DNA of 64,000 nucleotides from Peptoniphilus sp. ING2-D1G (lineage in GTDB: Bacteria > Bacillota > Clostridia > Tissierellales > Peptoniphilaceae): the NCBI GenBank assembly GCA_000952975.1, contig LM997412.1, positions 310,001 through 374,000 on the forward strand. Reading direction: 5' to 3'. The translations under genes and the position numbers were made by a program. Positions 29,320 to 38,345 of the stretch are shown piece after piece. The first letter of the stretch is position 1. Each line of letters opens with the position of its first letter. The notes under the pieces are model-generated. The model had not been told where the DNA came from. It saw only the letters and a list, made by a program, of their open reading frames with translations, and did not search any database.

Positions 29320-29515
29320 CTCCTAAAAATAAAAATAGACTATTCATTCAAAAGGGCGCGTTCGCGGTACCACCTTTCTTTTCATAGTCTCTTGCCGTTT
29401 AGACACAGCTGTCTTAAAATTCAGGTATTGTAATTCGGTTTTAACCTACTGTTACCTTCGAAATTTTATATTCAATAATAAAACAAAGTATAAAGTATAA
29501 ATATGTTTTTGTCAA
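29320..29515 (-). promoter_or_regulatory. Promoter and compact T-box leader (Tyr) of tyrS
   Basis: On the minus strand: TTGACA (29515-29510), 17-base spacer, TATACT (29492-29487), then a leader of only about 100 nt before the T-box core AAAGGTGGTACCGCG (29363-29377). Specifier region ACCGAATTACAATACC contains TAC (Tyr). A short hairpin AGACA-GCTG-TGTCT (about 29414-29401) is Stem III. The terminator pairs AGACTAT with ATAGTCT and is followed by ATTTTTATTTTT (about 29390-29325). Stem I is much shorter than in the metY leader and lacks the GGTGAAAG motif seen there. Confidence 0.8.
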
Positions 29516-29599
29516 ATATTGTTCTTTATCAAATTACATTACTAATTGATAATTTTTTAAATGTGGTATACTCTTATTATATATATTTTATAATTGGGA

Positions 29600-30808
29600 A
29601 TGATAAAGATGTTGGGAGTAGATTTAATAAGTATAAATAAAGTTGATAAATTACTAAAAAAACACAGGGATAAGTTTCTTCAAAGAATTTTCAACGAAGA
29701 AGAAATCACATACATAAAATCCAAAAATTATAGAGCTCAAAGCGTAGCCGGTATTTTCGCCGCTAAAGAAGCCATATCGAAGGCGGAAGAAACGGGAATA
29801 GGAAAACTTTCCTTCAAGGATGTACATATTTTTTATAATAACTCCTCTCCCTACGGCAAAGTCCAAGATAGATTGTATAAATTATCCATATCTCACGACA
29901 GCGGTTTTGCGGTGGCGGTGGCAATAAAAATAAAAAGAGAATGTAGAAAATTCAGAAGAAACCAGGACACTCACAAAGGAGATTACGGAAAAGTCGGGAT
30001 TTTTGCGGGATCTCGAGGAATGACAGGTTCAGCTTATCTCTCTACAATGGCGGCACTTAAAATGGGGGCAGGTCTTGTTTATAATTTTGTTCCGGAAAAT
30101 ATTTTTGAAATAATGTGCATAAAGTATGTTGAAGCCATAGTAAAAAGCTCTGAAAGTATCGATTACGACTCCGTAAAAAAACTTGATTCAATAGCCTTGG
30201 GCATGGGAATAGGTAAAAGCGCGCAGAGCAAAAAGCTCTTCGAAGAAGTTTTGAAATTTGATCAAAACTTGGTAATAGATGCTGACGGGTTGAATATATT
30301 ATCTGAAAATCCGGAGATTTTACTTAAGAGAAAACCCTACACCACAATATTAACTCCACACTTAATGGAATTGAGCAGATTGTGCAAGTCAAATCTCGAC
30401 GAAATAAAGAAAAATAAAAGGGAGATTGCCAAGGATTTTGCTGACAAATACAAGGTGGTATTGTTGGTTAAGGGAAAGGAAACCGAAGTTTTCTGTAAAA
30501 ATGAACTGTACATAAATAAAACTGGCAATGCGGGCATGGCGACGGCAGGTAGCGGAGATGTGCTCAGCGGAATAATAGCGGCTCTTTTGGCAAGGGGGTT
30601 AAATCCTTATAAATCCGCCTGTATCGGCTCATATATTCACGGAGCGGCAGGTGATGTCGCTGCGGATATTTATGGAGAGGAGTCCATGATTGCCGGAGAT
30701 ATTTTAAATTCGCTTAAATACATTACAAAAAAAATTGATTTTACTTCTTTGCAAATGGGAGATTTAAGTTTAGAAAAATTGCAGGATGAAGGTGAAATGT
30801 TATGTTGA
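29600..30808 (+). CDS. Fusion: holo-ACP synthase (AcpS) + ADP-dependent NAD(P)HX dehydratase (NnrD)
   Basis: 402 residues. Residues 1 to about 116 are Acp[10 protein letters not shown] near the N-terminus and the [10 protein letters not shown] helix with Mg-binding Asp and Glu. It transfers 4'-phosphopantetheine to ACP. From about 128 on is NnrD (YjeF C-terminal domain): [36 protein letters not shown] and [15 protein letters not shown], which repairs hydrated NAD(P)H. NnrE (epimerase) is not fused and not seen nearby. Possible starts are 29600 and 29609. The stop overlaps the ndoA start. acpS and nnrD are often neighbours in Firmicutes; here they are one gene. Confidence 0.88.
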   Translation: MIKMLGVDLISINKVDKLLKKHRDKFLQRIFNEEEITYIKSKNYRAQSVAGIFAAKEAISKAEETGIGKLSFKDVHIFYNNSSPYGKVQDRLYKLSISHDSGFAVAVAIKIKRECRKFRRNQDTHKGDYGKVGIFAGSRGMTGSAYLSTMAALKMGAGLVYNFVPENIFEIMCIKYVEAIVKSSESIDYDSVKKLDSIALGMGIGKSAQSKKLFEEVLKFDQNLVIDADGLNILSENPEILLKRKPYTTILTPHLMELSRLCKSNLDEIKKNKREIAKDFADKYKVVLLVKGKETEVFCKNELYINKTGNAGMATAGSGDVLSGIIAALLARGLNPYKSACIGSYIHGAAGDVAADIYGEESMIAGDILNSLKYITKKIDFTSLQMGDLSLEKLQDEGEMLC

Positions 30809-31146
30809 TTAAGAGGGGAGATATTTACTATGCCGACCTTTCTCCTGTCATAGGATCGGAGCAAGGTGGAGTAAGGCCTGTTGTAGTTATACAAAATGAT
30901 GTCGGGAATAAATATTCACCGACTTTGATCGTAGCCTCAATTACATCTCAGATAAATAAAGCCAGACTTCCCACCCATGTAAGCGTGGACTCAAAGGATG
31001 TGCCTTTGCCGAAAAATTCAGTCTTGCTTTTAGAGCAGATAAGGACTATAGATAAAAAAAGGTTGCGAGACAGGATTGGAAGCTTTGATAAGGATGTAAT
31101 GGATTCTGTGGACAAGGCGTTAAAGATAAGCTTAAATTTGAAATAA
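30802..31146 (+). CDS. ndoA: PemK/MazF-family mRNA interferase (EndoA/NdoA-like), antitoxin not adjacent
   Basis: 114 residues, usual length. The N-terminal [19 protein letters not shown] and RPVVVIQND with the later ASITSQ carry the Arg and Thr/Ser of the MazF active site. It cleaves mRNA at short sequences. In B. subtilis the antitoxin gene sits directly before ndoA; here the AcpS-NnrD fusion overlaps it by seven bases and no MazE/EndoAI-like reading frame is present on either side. Confidence 0.9.
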   Translation: MLIKRGDIYYADLSPVIGSEQGGVRPVVVIQNDVGNKYSPTLIVASITSQINKARLPTHVSVDSKDVPLPKNSVLLLEQIRTIDKKRLRDRIGSFDKDVMDSVDKALKISLNLK

Positions 31147-31166
31147 AAAGAAATTTATACATATCG

Positions 31167-31192
31167 GACCTCATTCTTGAGGTCTATTTTAT
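31167..31192 (+). terminator. Terminator after ndoA
   Basis: GACCTC-ATTCTT-GAGGTC followed by TATTTTATT, 20 bases after the stop. Confidence 0.8.
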
Positions 31193-31251
31193 TGTATAAA
31201 AAAAATTTTTTTCATAGTATAATAAACTTAAATTACAAATAAGGAGATCAT

Positions 31252-33327
31252 ATGAGTACAAAAGGAAAAAATAAAATTTATCTAATATTGATATTAATAT
31301 CAATATTATTTTCTATTTATTTTTTAATAGGAAGATATAAAGCTGAAATGGTATATAGAAATTATGAAATAGTTGCGGATTACAACGAGTTTTCAAAGCT
31401 TGGATACATAAGAGAGCAAACTCCCGTGGAGTATTTTACAGAACTAAAAAACAACGGAGTTACAACTGCATCCTTCAATGAATTGACCATAGCAACTATG
31501 AAATCTTCACCAAATTATAAAATCCAAACGGAAATAATAGGCAACGACCTCTTGGTAAAGGGCGATAAAAAATATCTGGATATTATAACAAAGGGATTAG
31601 AAACTCTGAAGGACAAAAGAAATATAGAAGTTTTAGGAGAAAATGAGATTTTAATAGAGGGCAAGCCGAAGGATCTTGTCACATATGATATTCAAGCCTA
31701 TGACATCTCGAAGAACCTGTTGGGCAAGGCGGATATGAAGGGCTCAATACTTGAATATGTGGGTTTGGGGTATGATGAAGAAGCTGTTGATGAAATAAAA
31801 TCAATTGAGGGAATGAGTGTGATTTTAAGGCCGATTTATTTATCAAGTGCCCAAGATTCGAGGCTCAGCATGGAAAGATTTATCAAAAATCTTAAAGATC
31901 TAAACCCGAATCAAAGTTATATTATTTTTTCCGGTAAAGAATTTTATAAAAACACGAAGGACGATATGAAAATACAGGATGATTTCACTGAGTTTATCAC
32001 AGAAAAAAACATCGCTTTAGGACTTGTGGAAGCAGCAAATCAAAGAGGACATCTGGATGTTGACGGCATAAATTCAGTAATAAAAAAAGACGAGGTCAAA
32101 AAATTAAGGGCCTTCACCACATGGGATTATCTTGCATCGCAATACGACTATAAAATTCCCTTTCACGATGCGGGGCAAGAACTTGCCAATGTATATTACA
32201 GAGCGCTTTCTGAAAGAAATATCTCCACAATATTTTTAAGTCCCTTTGTTAAAGACCAAAAGATAATTTCAGATCCTGAACTTTACGGCAACGTGCTTTC
32301 ATCCCTTCAATCGAGAATGCAGGATAAAGGCTATACCCTTGGAGATGCAAAACCCATGGGCAGTTGGAATGTAAATTCGATATATAAAATACCTGTGGCC
32401 TTAGGTTCGGTGGCAGCTTCAGTTTTGTTGCTTAATATAGTTTTTAATGTGGCTAACATTTTATCTCTGTTGATATTATCAGCAGGAGCGGCTCTGGCTC
32501 TGCTATTCTTCGGATTGGGCAAGATGGAAGAGTTGGGCAATGTGCTTTTTAATTTAAATTCAATAATAGTCTTTCCCTTGATTTCAATCTGCTATATACT
32601 AAAAAATTACAAATCAATTTTAATAGCAAAAAAAGATGCCACCTTTGCAAAGATATTTTTCAAGGGGGCGGCAATACTTCTAATGGCAATTTTAATCACC
32701 ATGGTGGGAGCGTTGCACGAGATTGCTTTTATGAGCGGAACTAATTACTTAGTTGAGCTTAATATATTCAGAGGAGTTAAGATTTCACAACTTCTTCCTT
32801 TGCTCTTCGCTTTGATCATCTATGCAGCCTATATAGGATTTAACAGAGATCCCGATGAGAGCATAAGAATTAAACCCGGAGAAATAAAAGATATTTTAAT
32901 TACGGATGTGAAAATTTGGCATGCGGTGTTGGGGGTTCTGATGTTTTTGGTCCTTGTCCTGTTTATAATAAGAGGTGGAAATACCAACATTGAAGTGCCG
33001 AAATTAGAATTGTTCATAAGAAATCTAATGGAGCAATATCTTCCGGCAAGGCCGAGAACAAAGAGCATAATTGCAGGTTATCCGGCGATAATGCTGATGA
33101 TTTATATAGCATATAAAAACAGGGCGCAAGTTGTGGGAGTGGTGTTGACTTTACTTGCAACCATAGGCATGACAAATATAGTAAATACATTTTCGCACAT
33201 AAGAACACCTTTAAGGATATCCTTTATGAGAGTGGGAGTTGAATACATCGTATCTCTAATAATATCTTTAATAGTCTTGATAATAGCTGATTTAATCAGA
33301 AAGGGGTACGAAAGCTACATTGAGTAA
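31252..33327 (+). CDS. DUF5693-family membrane protein (csaB-linked)
   Basis: 691 residues. N-terminal membrane segment (about 9-26), a long extracytoplasmic domain (about 27-375), then about eight hydrophobic segments to the C-terminus. The family is uncharacterised, but it is typically encoded directly upstream of csaB, as here, so a role in assembly or export of pyruvylated cell-wall polysaccharide is plausible. AAGGAG precedes the ATG. It overlaps csaB by eight bases. A TATAAT near 31219 is a likely -10. Confidence 0.75.
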   Translation: MSTKGKNKIYLILILISILFSIYFLIGRYKAEMVYRNYEIVADYNEFSKLGYIREQTPVEYFTELKNNGVTTASFNELTIATMKSSPNYKIQTEIIGNDLLVKGDKKYLDIITKGLETLKDKRNIEVLGENEILIEGKPKDLVTYDIQAYDISKNLLGKADMKGSILEYVGLGYDEEAVDEIKSIEGMSVILRPIYLSSAQDSRLSMERFIKNLKDLNPNQSYIIFSGKEFYKNTKDDMKIQDDFTEFITEKNIALGLVEAANQRGHLDVDGINSVIKKDEVKKLRAFTTWDYLASQYDYKIPFHDAGQELANVYYRALSERNISTIFLSPFVKDQKIISDPELYGNVLSSLQSRMQDKGYTLGDAKPMGSWNVNSIYKIPVALGSVAASVLLLNIVFNVANILSLLILSAGAALALLFFGLGKMEELGNVLFNLNSIIVFPLISICYILKNYKSILIAKKDATFAKIFFKGAAILLMAILITMVGALHEIAFMSGTNYLVELNIFRGVKISQLLPLLFALIIYAAYIGFNRDPDESIRIKPGEIKDILITDVKIWHAVLGVLMFLVLVLFIIRGGNTNIEVPKLELFIRNLMEQYLPARPRTKSIIAGYPAIMLMIYIAYKNRAQVVGVVLTLLATIGMTNIVNTFSHIRTPLRISFMRVGVEYIVSLIISLIVLIIADLIRKGYESYIE

Positions 33328-34423
33328 AAGGATATTGGTATCAGGGTACTACGGCTACAACAACATAGGAGATGAAGCGATTCTCAAAGGATTGGTTGAT
33401 GCAATAACATCGATATCCGATGCTAAACTTGTTGTACTGTCGAAAAACCCCGATTGGACTACAACTAAATATCAAGTGGAAAGTGCAGACAGATCCGATT
33501 TATTCACCGTAATCAGAGAAATCAGAAAAGCGGACATGGTTTTATCGGGCGGAGGTTCCCTGCTTCAAGATGTAACAAGCAAAAAATCCATTCTGTACTA
33601 CTTGGGTATATTGTTTTTGGCAATTCTTTTCAATAAAAAGACAATGATTTATTCCCAAGGAATAGGCCCTATAAAACTAAAAAGAAACAGAATTTTGACA
33701 AAGTATATTTTATCCAAAGTTGATTTTATAAATGTAAGAGATAATCAATCCCACAGAGAATTAAAGGAATTGGGAATAAACAGAGATGTTTTGGTGACGA
33801 CGGATACGGTTTTCGGGATAAAAAAAATAGAGTCTGCCAAAGGTAGACAAATCCTCGATTCAATAGGTGTTCCAAGAAACAGAATAAACATATGTATGTG
33901 CATTATGAATTGGAAAAATTACGGAGCACAAACCGCCGATAAAATTTCAAGACTTATTGAAAAAATCTTTAAAGAAAGACCCGATGTAAACATTATATTG
34001 GTGCCTTTTTTTTACCATGTGGATTTGGAAATTGAAAGAAAAATATTCAACAGACTGTCCTGTGTATTCGACCATTTGTACATTGTGGAGGATTATCTGC
34101 ATGTAAATGAATATCTGTCTTTAATTTCAAATATGGACATGATGGTTTCCATGAGACTTCACGGTCTGATTTTTGCCACGCTTACAGGAGCCTATCCCAT
34201 AGGAATAAGCTATGACCCGAAGATAGACGGATTCATAAAGGAATTGGACAGAGTTCAGAGGTATTACGTTGAAGATTTTGACGAAAACGCACTGGCTGAA
34301 GAAGTACTTCATTCAATTGAAAATTTGGATGAATTAAAAGAGGATACAAAATCTCATTTAGACAAATTTTATAAATTAGCATCCATACACAACGAAGCTG
34401 TTTTAAAAGTTTTAAATGAATAG
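33320..34423 (+). CDS. csaB: Polysaccharide pyruvyl transferase CsaB
   Basis: 367 residues. It adds ketal pyruvate to secondary cell-wall polysaccharide, the group that SLH-domain proteins bind. N-terminal SGYYGYNNIGDEAI and the DMVLSGGGSLLQD motif are typical, as is the C-terminal SMRLHGLIFA. The TTG start at 33320 lies inside the preceding gene. The next genes, a methyltransferase and TagA, fit the same wall-polymer pathway. Confidence 0.92.
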   Translation: MSKRILVSGYYGYNNIGDEAILKGLVDAITSISDAKLVVLSKNPDWTTTKYQVESADRSDLFTVIREIRKADMVLSGGGSLLQDVTSKKSILYYLGILFLAILFNKKTMIYSQGIGPIKLKRNRILTKYILSKVDFINVRDNQSHRELKELGINRDVLVTTDTVFGIKKIESAKGRQILDSIGVPRNRINICMCIMNWKNYGAQTADKISRLIEKIFKERPDVNIILVPFFYHVDLEIERKIFNRLSCVFDHLYIVEDYLHVNEYLSLISNMDMMVSMRLHGLIFATLTGAYPIGISYDPKIDGFIKELDRVQRYYVEDFDENALAEEVLHSIENLDELKEDTKSHLDKFYKLASIHNEAVLKVLNE

Positions 34424-34433
34424 GAGGATAGTT

Positions 34434-35111
34434 ATGGAAAACAAAAACTATTACGAAGAGCAACTCAACTCACAGATGTTATTTCAAGTTTATGATACAA
34501 AATTGCCAAGGACACAGCAGTATTTAACAGAAGAAATAAACAGAGTAAAAAAGGATTTAGCAGGCGATGAAGATCTTTTGGAAATAGGATGCGGATATGG
34601 AAGAATTCTAAGGGAGCTGGCAAATAGCGCAAAAAAACTCACGGGCATTGATATTTCAGCAAATTCAATAAAATTCGCAGAAGATTATCTAAAGGATTTT
34701 GATAACATTGAACTTATAGCAGCGGATTTTAACACCGTTGAAGATGGAGAAATTTATGATGTGGTAATACTGCTTCAAAACGGACTTTCTGCAGTAAAGG
34801 GCGATCCGTCCGAAACAGTGAATAAGTGTCTTGGACTTTTAAAGAAGGGCGGAAGAGCTTATTTCAGTGCCTACAGTGCAAATTTTTGGGATGAAAGACT
34901 GAAGTGGTTTGAAGAACAGTCCGACAAAAAACTCCTGGGCAAAATTGATTATGAAAAGACCAAGGACGGAGTGATAGTGTGTGAAGACGGATTTAAAGCC
35001 ATAACTTTCTCCGAGGAGCAACTGAGAAAACTCGGAGATGAAACAGGACAAAATTATATGATAGAAGAAGTGGACGGTTCAAGTTTATTTTTAATAATAG
35101 ATAAACAATAG
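34434..35111 (+). CDS. Class I SAM-dependent methyltransferase
   Basis: 225 residues. Motif I is LLEIGCGYGRILREL; the following acidic residue is in LTGIDISANSI, and post-I AADFNTVE fits adenine binding. The acceptor cannot be read; its place between csaB and tagA suggests the wall-polymer pathway, but it may act on a small molecule. GGAGG at 34421 sets the ATG at 34434, just past the csaB stop. Confidence 0.8.
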   Translation: MENKNYYEEQLNSQMLFQVYDTKLPRTQQYLTEEINRVKKDLAGDEDLLEIGCGYGRILRELANSAKKLTGIDISANSIKFAEDYLKDFDNIELIAADFNTVEDGEIYDVVILLQNGLSAVKGDPSETVNKCLGLLKKGGRAYFSAYSANFWDERLKWFEEQSDKKLLGKIDYEKTKDGVIVCEDGFKAITFSEEQLRKLGDETGQNYMIEEVDGSSLFLIIDKQ

Positions 35112-35126
35112 GTTTTAGGAGTAAAG

Positions 35127-35894
35127 ATGAATAAAATCAGTATTTTCGGAGTGGATGTGCTAAATATAGATTTTAAGCAGGCTGTGGAGATGGTAAAAAA
35201 TCTTCTCAAAGAGGATAAATTTCACTACATAGTAACCCCGAACACGGAAATAGTATTTAATGCAAAGGATGATCCGAAAATTTTAAACATAATCAATTCC
35301 GCCGATATGAGCATTGCCGATGGAATAGGACTTATTTATGGCTCGAGAATAAGAAAAAAACCTTTAAAGGAAAGAGTAACAGGATTTGATCTTTCCATGG
35401 AAATACTTAACATCTGTGAAGAAGAAGGATATTCTCTTTACCTTCTCGGCACAAAACCCGAAATCGTAAAACGCGCCTATGAAAAATTAAGAGAAGAAAG
35501 ACCAAAATTAAATATAGTAGGATACAATGACGGATTTTTCAAAGGAGCGCATATAGGATATGCCGGGAATGAAGAAGAACAAAGAGTAATTGAAGAGATA
35601 AACACATTAAAACCGGACGTCATATTCTTAGGGCTTGGCTATCCCAAACAGGAGATTTGGATAGATGCCAACAAGGACAAGTTAAACACAAGGCTTATAA
35701 TAGGAAATGGCGGCGTAATAGATGTAATTGCAGGCGATGTAAAAAGAGCGCCCGATATATTTATAAAATTGAATCTCGAATGGTTTTACAGATTATTAAG
35801 CGACCCTTCGAGAATAAAAAGGCAGATTGCAATACCGAAATTTTTGATACGAGTGTTGTTGGATAAAGATTCAGTTAAAGTCAAGGAGGATTAA
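35127..35894 (+). CDS. tagA: WecG/TagA/CpsF-family glycosyltransferase
   Basis: 255 residues. It transfers a sugar (ManNAc in the TagA group) to a lipid-linked GlcNAc in wall polymer synthesis. Motifs: VTPNTEIVFNA, the ADGIGLIYGSR stretch, and VIFLGLGYPKQEIWI with RLIIGNGGVIDVIAG near the end. Membrane-associated at the cytoplasmic face. TTTTAGGAG precedes the ATG. It lies in the csaB cluster. Confidence 0.9.
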   Translation: MNKISIFGVDVLNIDFKQAVEMVKNLLKEDKFHYIVTPNTEIVFNAKDDPKILNIINSADMSIADGIGLIYGSRIRKKPLKERVTGFDLSMEILNICEEEGYSLYLLGTKPEIVKRAYEKLREERPKLNIVGYNDGFFKGAHIGYAGNEEEQRVIEEINTLKPDVIFLGLGYPKQEIWIDANKDKLNTRLIIGNGGVIDVIAGDVKRAPDIFIKLNLEWFYRLLSDPSRIKRQIAIPKFLIRVLLDKDSVKVKED

Positions 35895-35895
35895 A

Positions 35896-37839
35896 TTGAA
35901 CGTAGAACAAAAAAGCATTACAGCCTTAAGAATGCTTTCCATTGATCAAATTCAAAAGGCAAATTCAGGACACCCCGGGCTACCCTTGGGAGCGGCGCCC
36001 ATGGCCTATGCACTTTGTAAAAAAATGAAAAAAAACCCGAAAGATCCCAACTGGATAAATAGAGATAGATTTATACTCTCGGCAGGGCACGGTTCGGCGC
36101 TTCTGTATTCGCTGCTCCATTTATTCGGATACGGACTTACCATTGAAGATTTGAAAAACTTCAGACAAATAGGTTCTTTAACTCCCGGTCATCCCGAGTA
36201 TGGACACACAGTGGGAGTTGAGGCAACTACAGGACCTTTAGGACAAGGAATTTCCATGGCTGTGGGCATGGCCATGGCTGAAGCGCATTTAGCAGCCCTA
36301 TACAACAAAGACTACGATATAATTCACCACTACACCTATGTCCTATGTGGAGATGGTGATTTGATGGAAGGGATATCCAACGAAGCTTCATCCCTTGCAG
36401 GTACTTTGGAACTGGGCAAACTCATAGTTTTATATGATTCAAACAACATAACCATCGAAGGCTCCACCGACATAGCCTTTAGAGAAGACGTACTTGAAAG
36501 ATACGACGCTCTTGGATGGCAAATAATAGAAGTGGAAGACGGAAATGACATTGAATCCATATCAGCAGCCATAGATGAAGCAAAGGCGGAAACCAAAAAA
36601 CCATCGATGCTGAAAATCAACACACAAATCGGCTATGGCTCTCCAAGGGCGGGAAGCGCAAAGGCGCATGGAGAACCCTTGGGTGAAGATATGCAAGCAA
36701 CAAGAGAATTTTACGGATATGGCGAAGAAACTTTTACAGTGGACGAAGATGTATATGCACATTTTGAAAACTTGAACAAAGATTCAAAATTTGAATATGA
36801 AATGGAAAAAAGAGTTGAAAAACTTTACGCTGAAAAATATCCTGAAGATTATAAAAAATTGATAAATTCCTTTGAAAATAAATATGAACTAAATATCTTT
36901 GATGAAGATTATTATAAATTTGACAAGGACATGGCGACACGAGCATCGGCGGGAGAAGCGCTAAATAGAATATCGGAAAAATTTGATTTATTATTCGGAG
37001 GAAGTGCCGATTTAGCTCCATCTAATAAATCTTATATGAAAAACAAAGGAAGTTTCAGCTCAGCAGACAGAGCAGGGGCGAACATAAGCTTCGGAGTCAG
37101 AGAACACACCATGGGAGCAATAGTAAACGGAATATTGCTTCACGGTGGACTTAGATCCTACGGTGCGACATTTTTAATTTTTTCAGACTATTTAAAACCC
37201 GCCCTGAGGCTTTCGGCCTTGCAAAAATTGCCGGCAATCTATGTGTTGACACACGACTCCGTCGGAGTAGGAGAAGACGGGCCCACTCATCAACCCATAG
37301 AACAACTGGCAATGCTCAGATCAATCCCAAATAATATTGTATTTAGACCGGCAGATGCCCTTGAAGCCGCAGTGGGTTGGGAAATTGCCATGAAATCAAA
37401 GGACAGACCCGTATGCCTTGCACTTTCAAGACAGACTCTCCCGAATCTTGAAAACTCATCAAAAGATGCGGAAAGAGGAGCATATATAATCAAAAAAGAA
37501 ACATCGGAGCTACAAAAAATGATAATAGCAACAGGATCTGAAGTATCCCTTGCAGTAGAGGCGGTAAAGGACATGGATGATGTGAGAGTTGTAAGCATGC
37601 CGTCAATGGAACTCTTTGAAGAACAAGCCGAATCATACAAGGAAGAAATACTTCCTTCAACCTGTGAAAAAAGACTCGTTGTGGAAGCCGCAAGCTCTTT
37701 CGGTTGGGGAAAATACGCAGGACTTAGAGGAAAAATTTTGAGCATAGACGAATTTGGAGCATCGGGTAAAGGCTCAGATGTCTTTAAACACTTCGGAATA
37801 AGTGCATCAAATATAAAAAAATTGATAGGTGAAATATAA
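35896..37839 (+). CDS. tkt: Transketolase
   Basis: 647 residues, full length. It moves two-carbon units in the pentose phosphate pathway. ThDP-binding motif GDGDLMEGISNEA, N-terminal HPGLPLGAAPMAY, a pyrimidine-domain HDSVGVGEDGPTHQP, and the usual C-terminal domain. TTG start at 35896 after AAGGAGG, two bases past the tagA stop. Confidence 0.96.
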   Translation: MNVEQKSITALRMLSIDQIQKANSGHPGLPLGAAPMAYALCKKMKKNPKDPNWINRDRFILSAGHGSALLYSLLHLFGYGLTIEDLKNFRQIGSLTPGHPEYGHTVGVEATTGPLGQGISMAVGMAMAEAHLAALYNKDYDIIHHYTYVLCGDGDLMEGISNEASSLAGTLELGKLIVLYDSNNITIEGSTDIAFREDVLERYDALGWQIIEVEDGNDIESISAAIDEAKAETKKPSMLKINTQIGYGSPRAGSAKAHGEPLGEDMQATREFYGYGEETFTVDEDVYAHFENLNKDSKFEYEMEKRVEKLYAEKYPEDYKKLINSFENKYELNIFDEDYYKFDKDMATRASAGEALNRISEKFDLLFGGSADLAPSNKSYMKNKGSFSSADRAGANISFGVREHTMGAIVNGILLHGGLRSYGATFLIFSDYLKPALRLSALQKLPAIYVLTHDSVGVGEDGPTHQPIEQLAMLRSIPNNIVFRPADALEAAVGWEIAMKSKDRPVCLALSRQTLPNLENSSKDAERGAYIIKKETSELQKMIIATGSEVSLAVEAVKDMDDVRVVSMPSMELFEEQAESYKEEILPSTCEKRLVVEAASSFGWGKYAGLRGKILSIDEFGASGKGSDVFKHFGISASNIKKLIGEI

Positions 37840-37841
37840 TA

Positions 37842-37869
37842 AAGCTGTCGCAATGCGGCAGCTTTTTAA
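37842..37869 (+). terminator. Terminator after transketolase
   Basis: AAAGCTGTCG-CAAT-GCGGCAGCTTTTT, directly after the stop codon. Confidence 0.85.
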
Positions 37870-37948
37870 TTGACATGCACCCAAGGTATAGCCATATACT
37901 TTAATTGGAGGTGCTCATGTGTATATAAAAGAGGCTTCGGGAAAAAAA

Positions 37949-38224
37949 CTACTGATTTTTTCCAAATAGAGATATGGAATTTATGAGTATGGATGCAATT
38001 GTACAGAACCAAAGCGCTTTGGAAAGGGTGGGCATAATATCCATAAGCCCGCCCCAATCTTCATGGGTAACTCGAATCGCTCCATCATAGTAAAAAACAC
38101 ATAAAGTAAGCGCCGTTAAGGATAAACTTAAAAACCGGAACCATTTAACATCTTTACCTTTAAAGGATAAAAAAACATTTATTACGGCAAAGACAATTGC
38201 ACCCACACCGAAGACCAACCACAT
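37949..38224 (-). CDS. Small conserved membrane protein, unknown function
   Basis: 91 residues. Three hydrophobic segments (about 1-19, 29-45, 68-85) with a charged loop RVTHEDWGG. AGGAGGAATTTCC before the ATG supports a real gene. I do not recognise a functional family. It is divergent from guaA and lies between two unrelated genes. Confidence 0.7.
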   Translation of the reverse strand: MWLVFGVGAIVFAVINVFLSFKGKDVKWFRFLSLSLTALTLCVFYYDGAIRVTHEDWGGLMDIMPTLSKALWFCTIASILINSISLFGKNQ

Positions 38225-38345
38225 GGAAATTCCTCCTAAAATTAACTTTGAATTACATTTATTCTAACATAAATAAAAGATTAAAATAATATCGAAAAAT
38301 TTTTCAGGATACAATATAATATAAATAATGACAGGAGGTCGAAAA

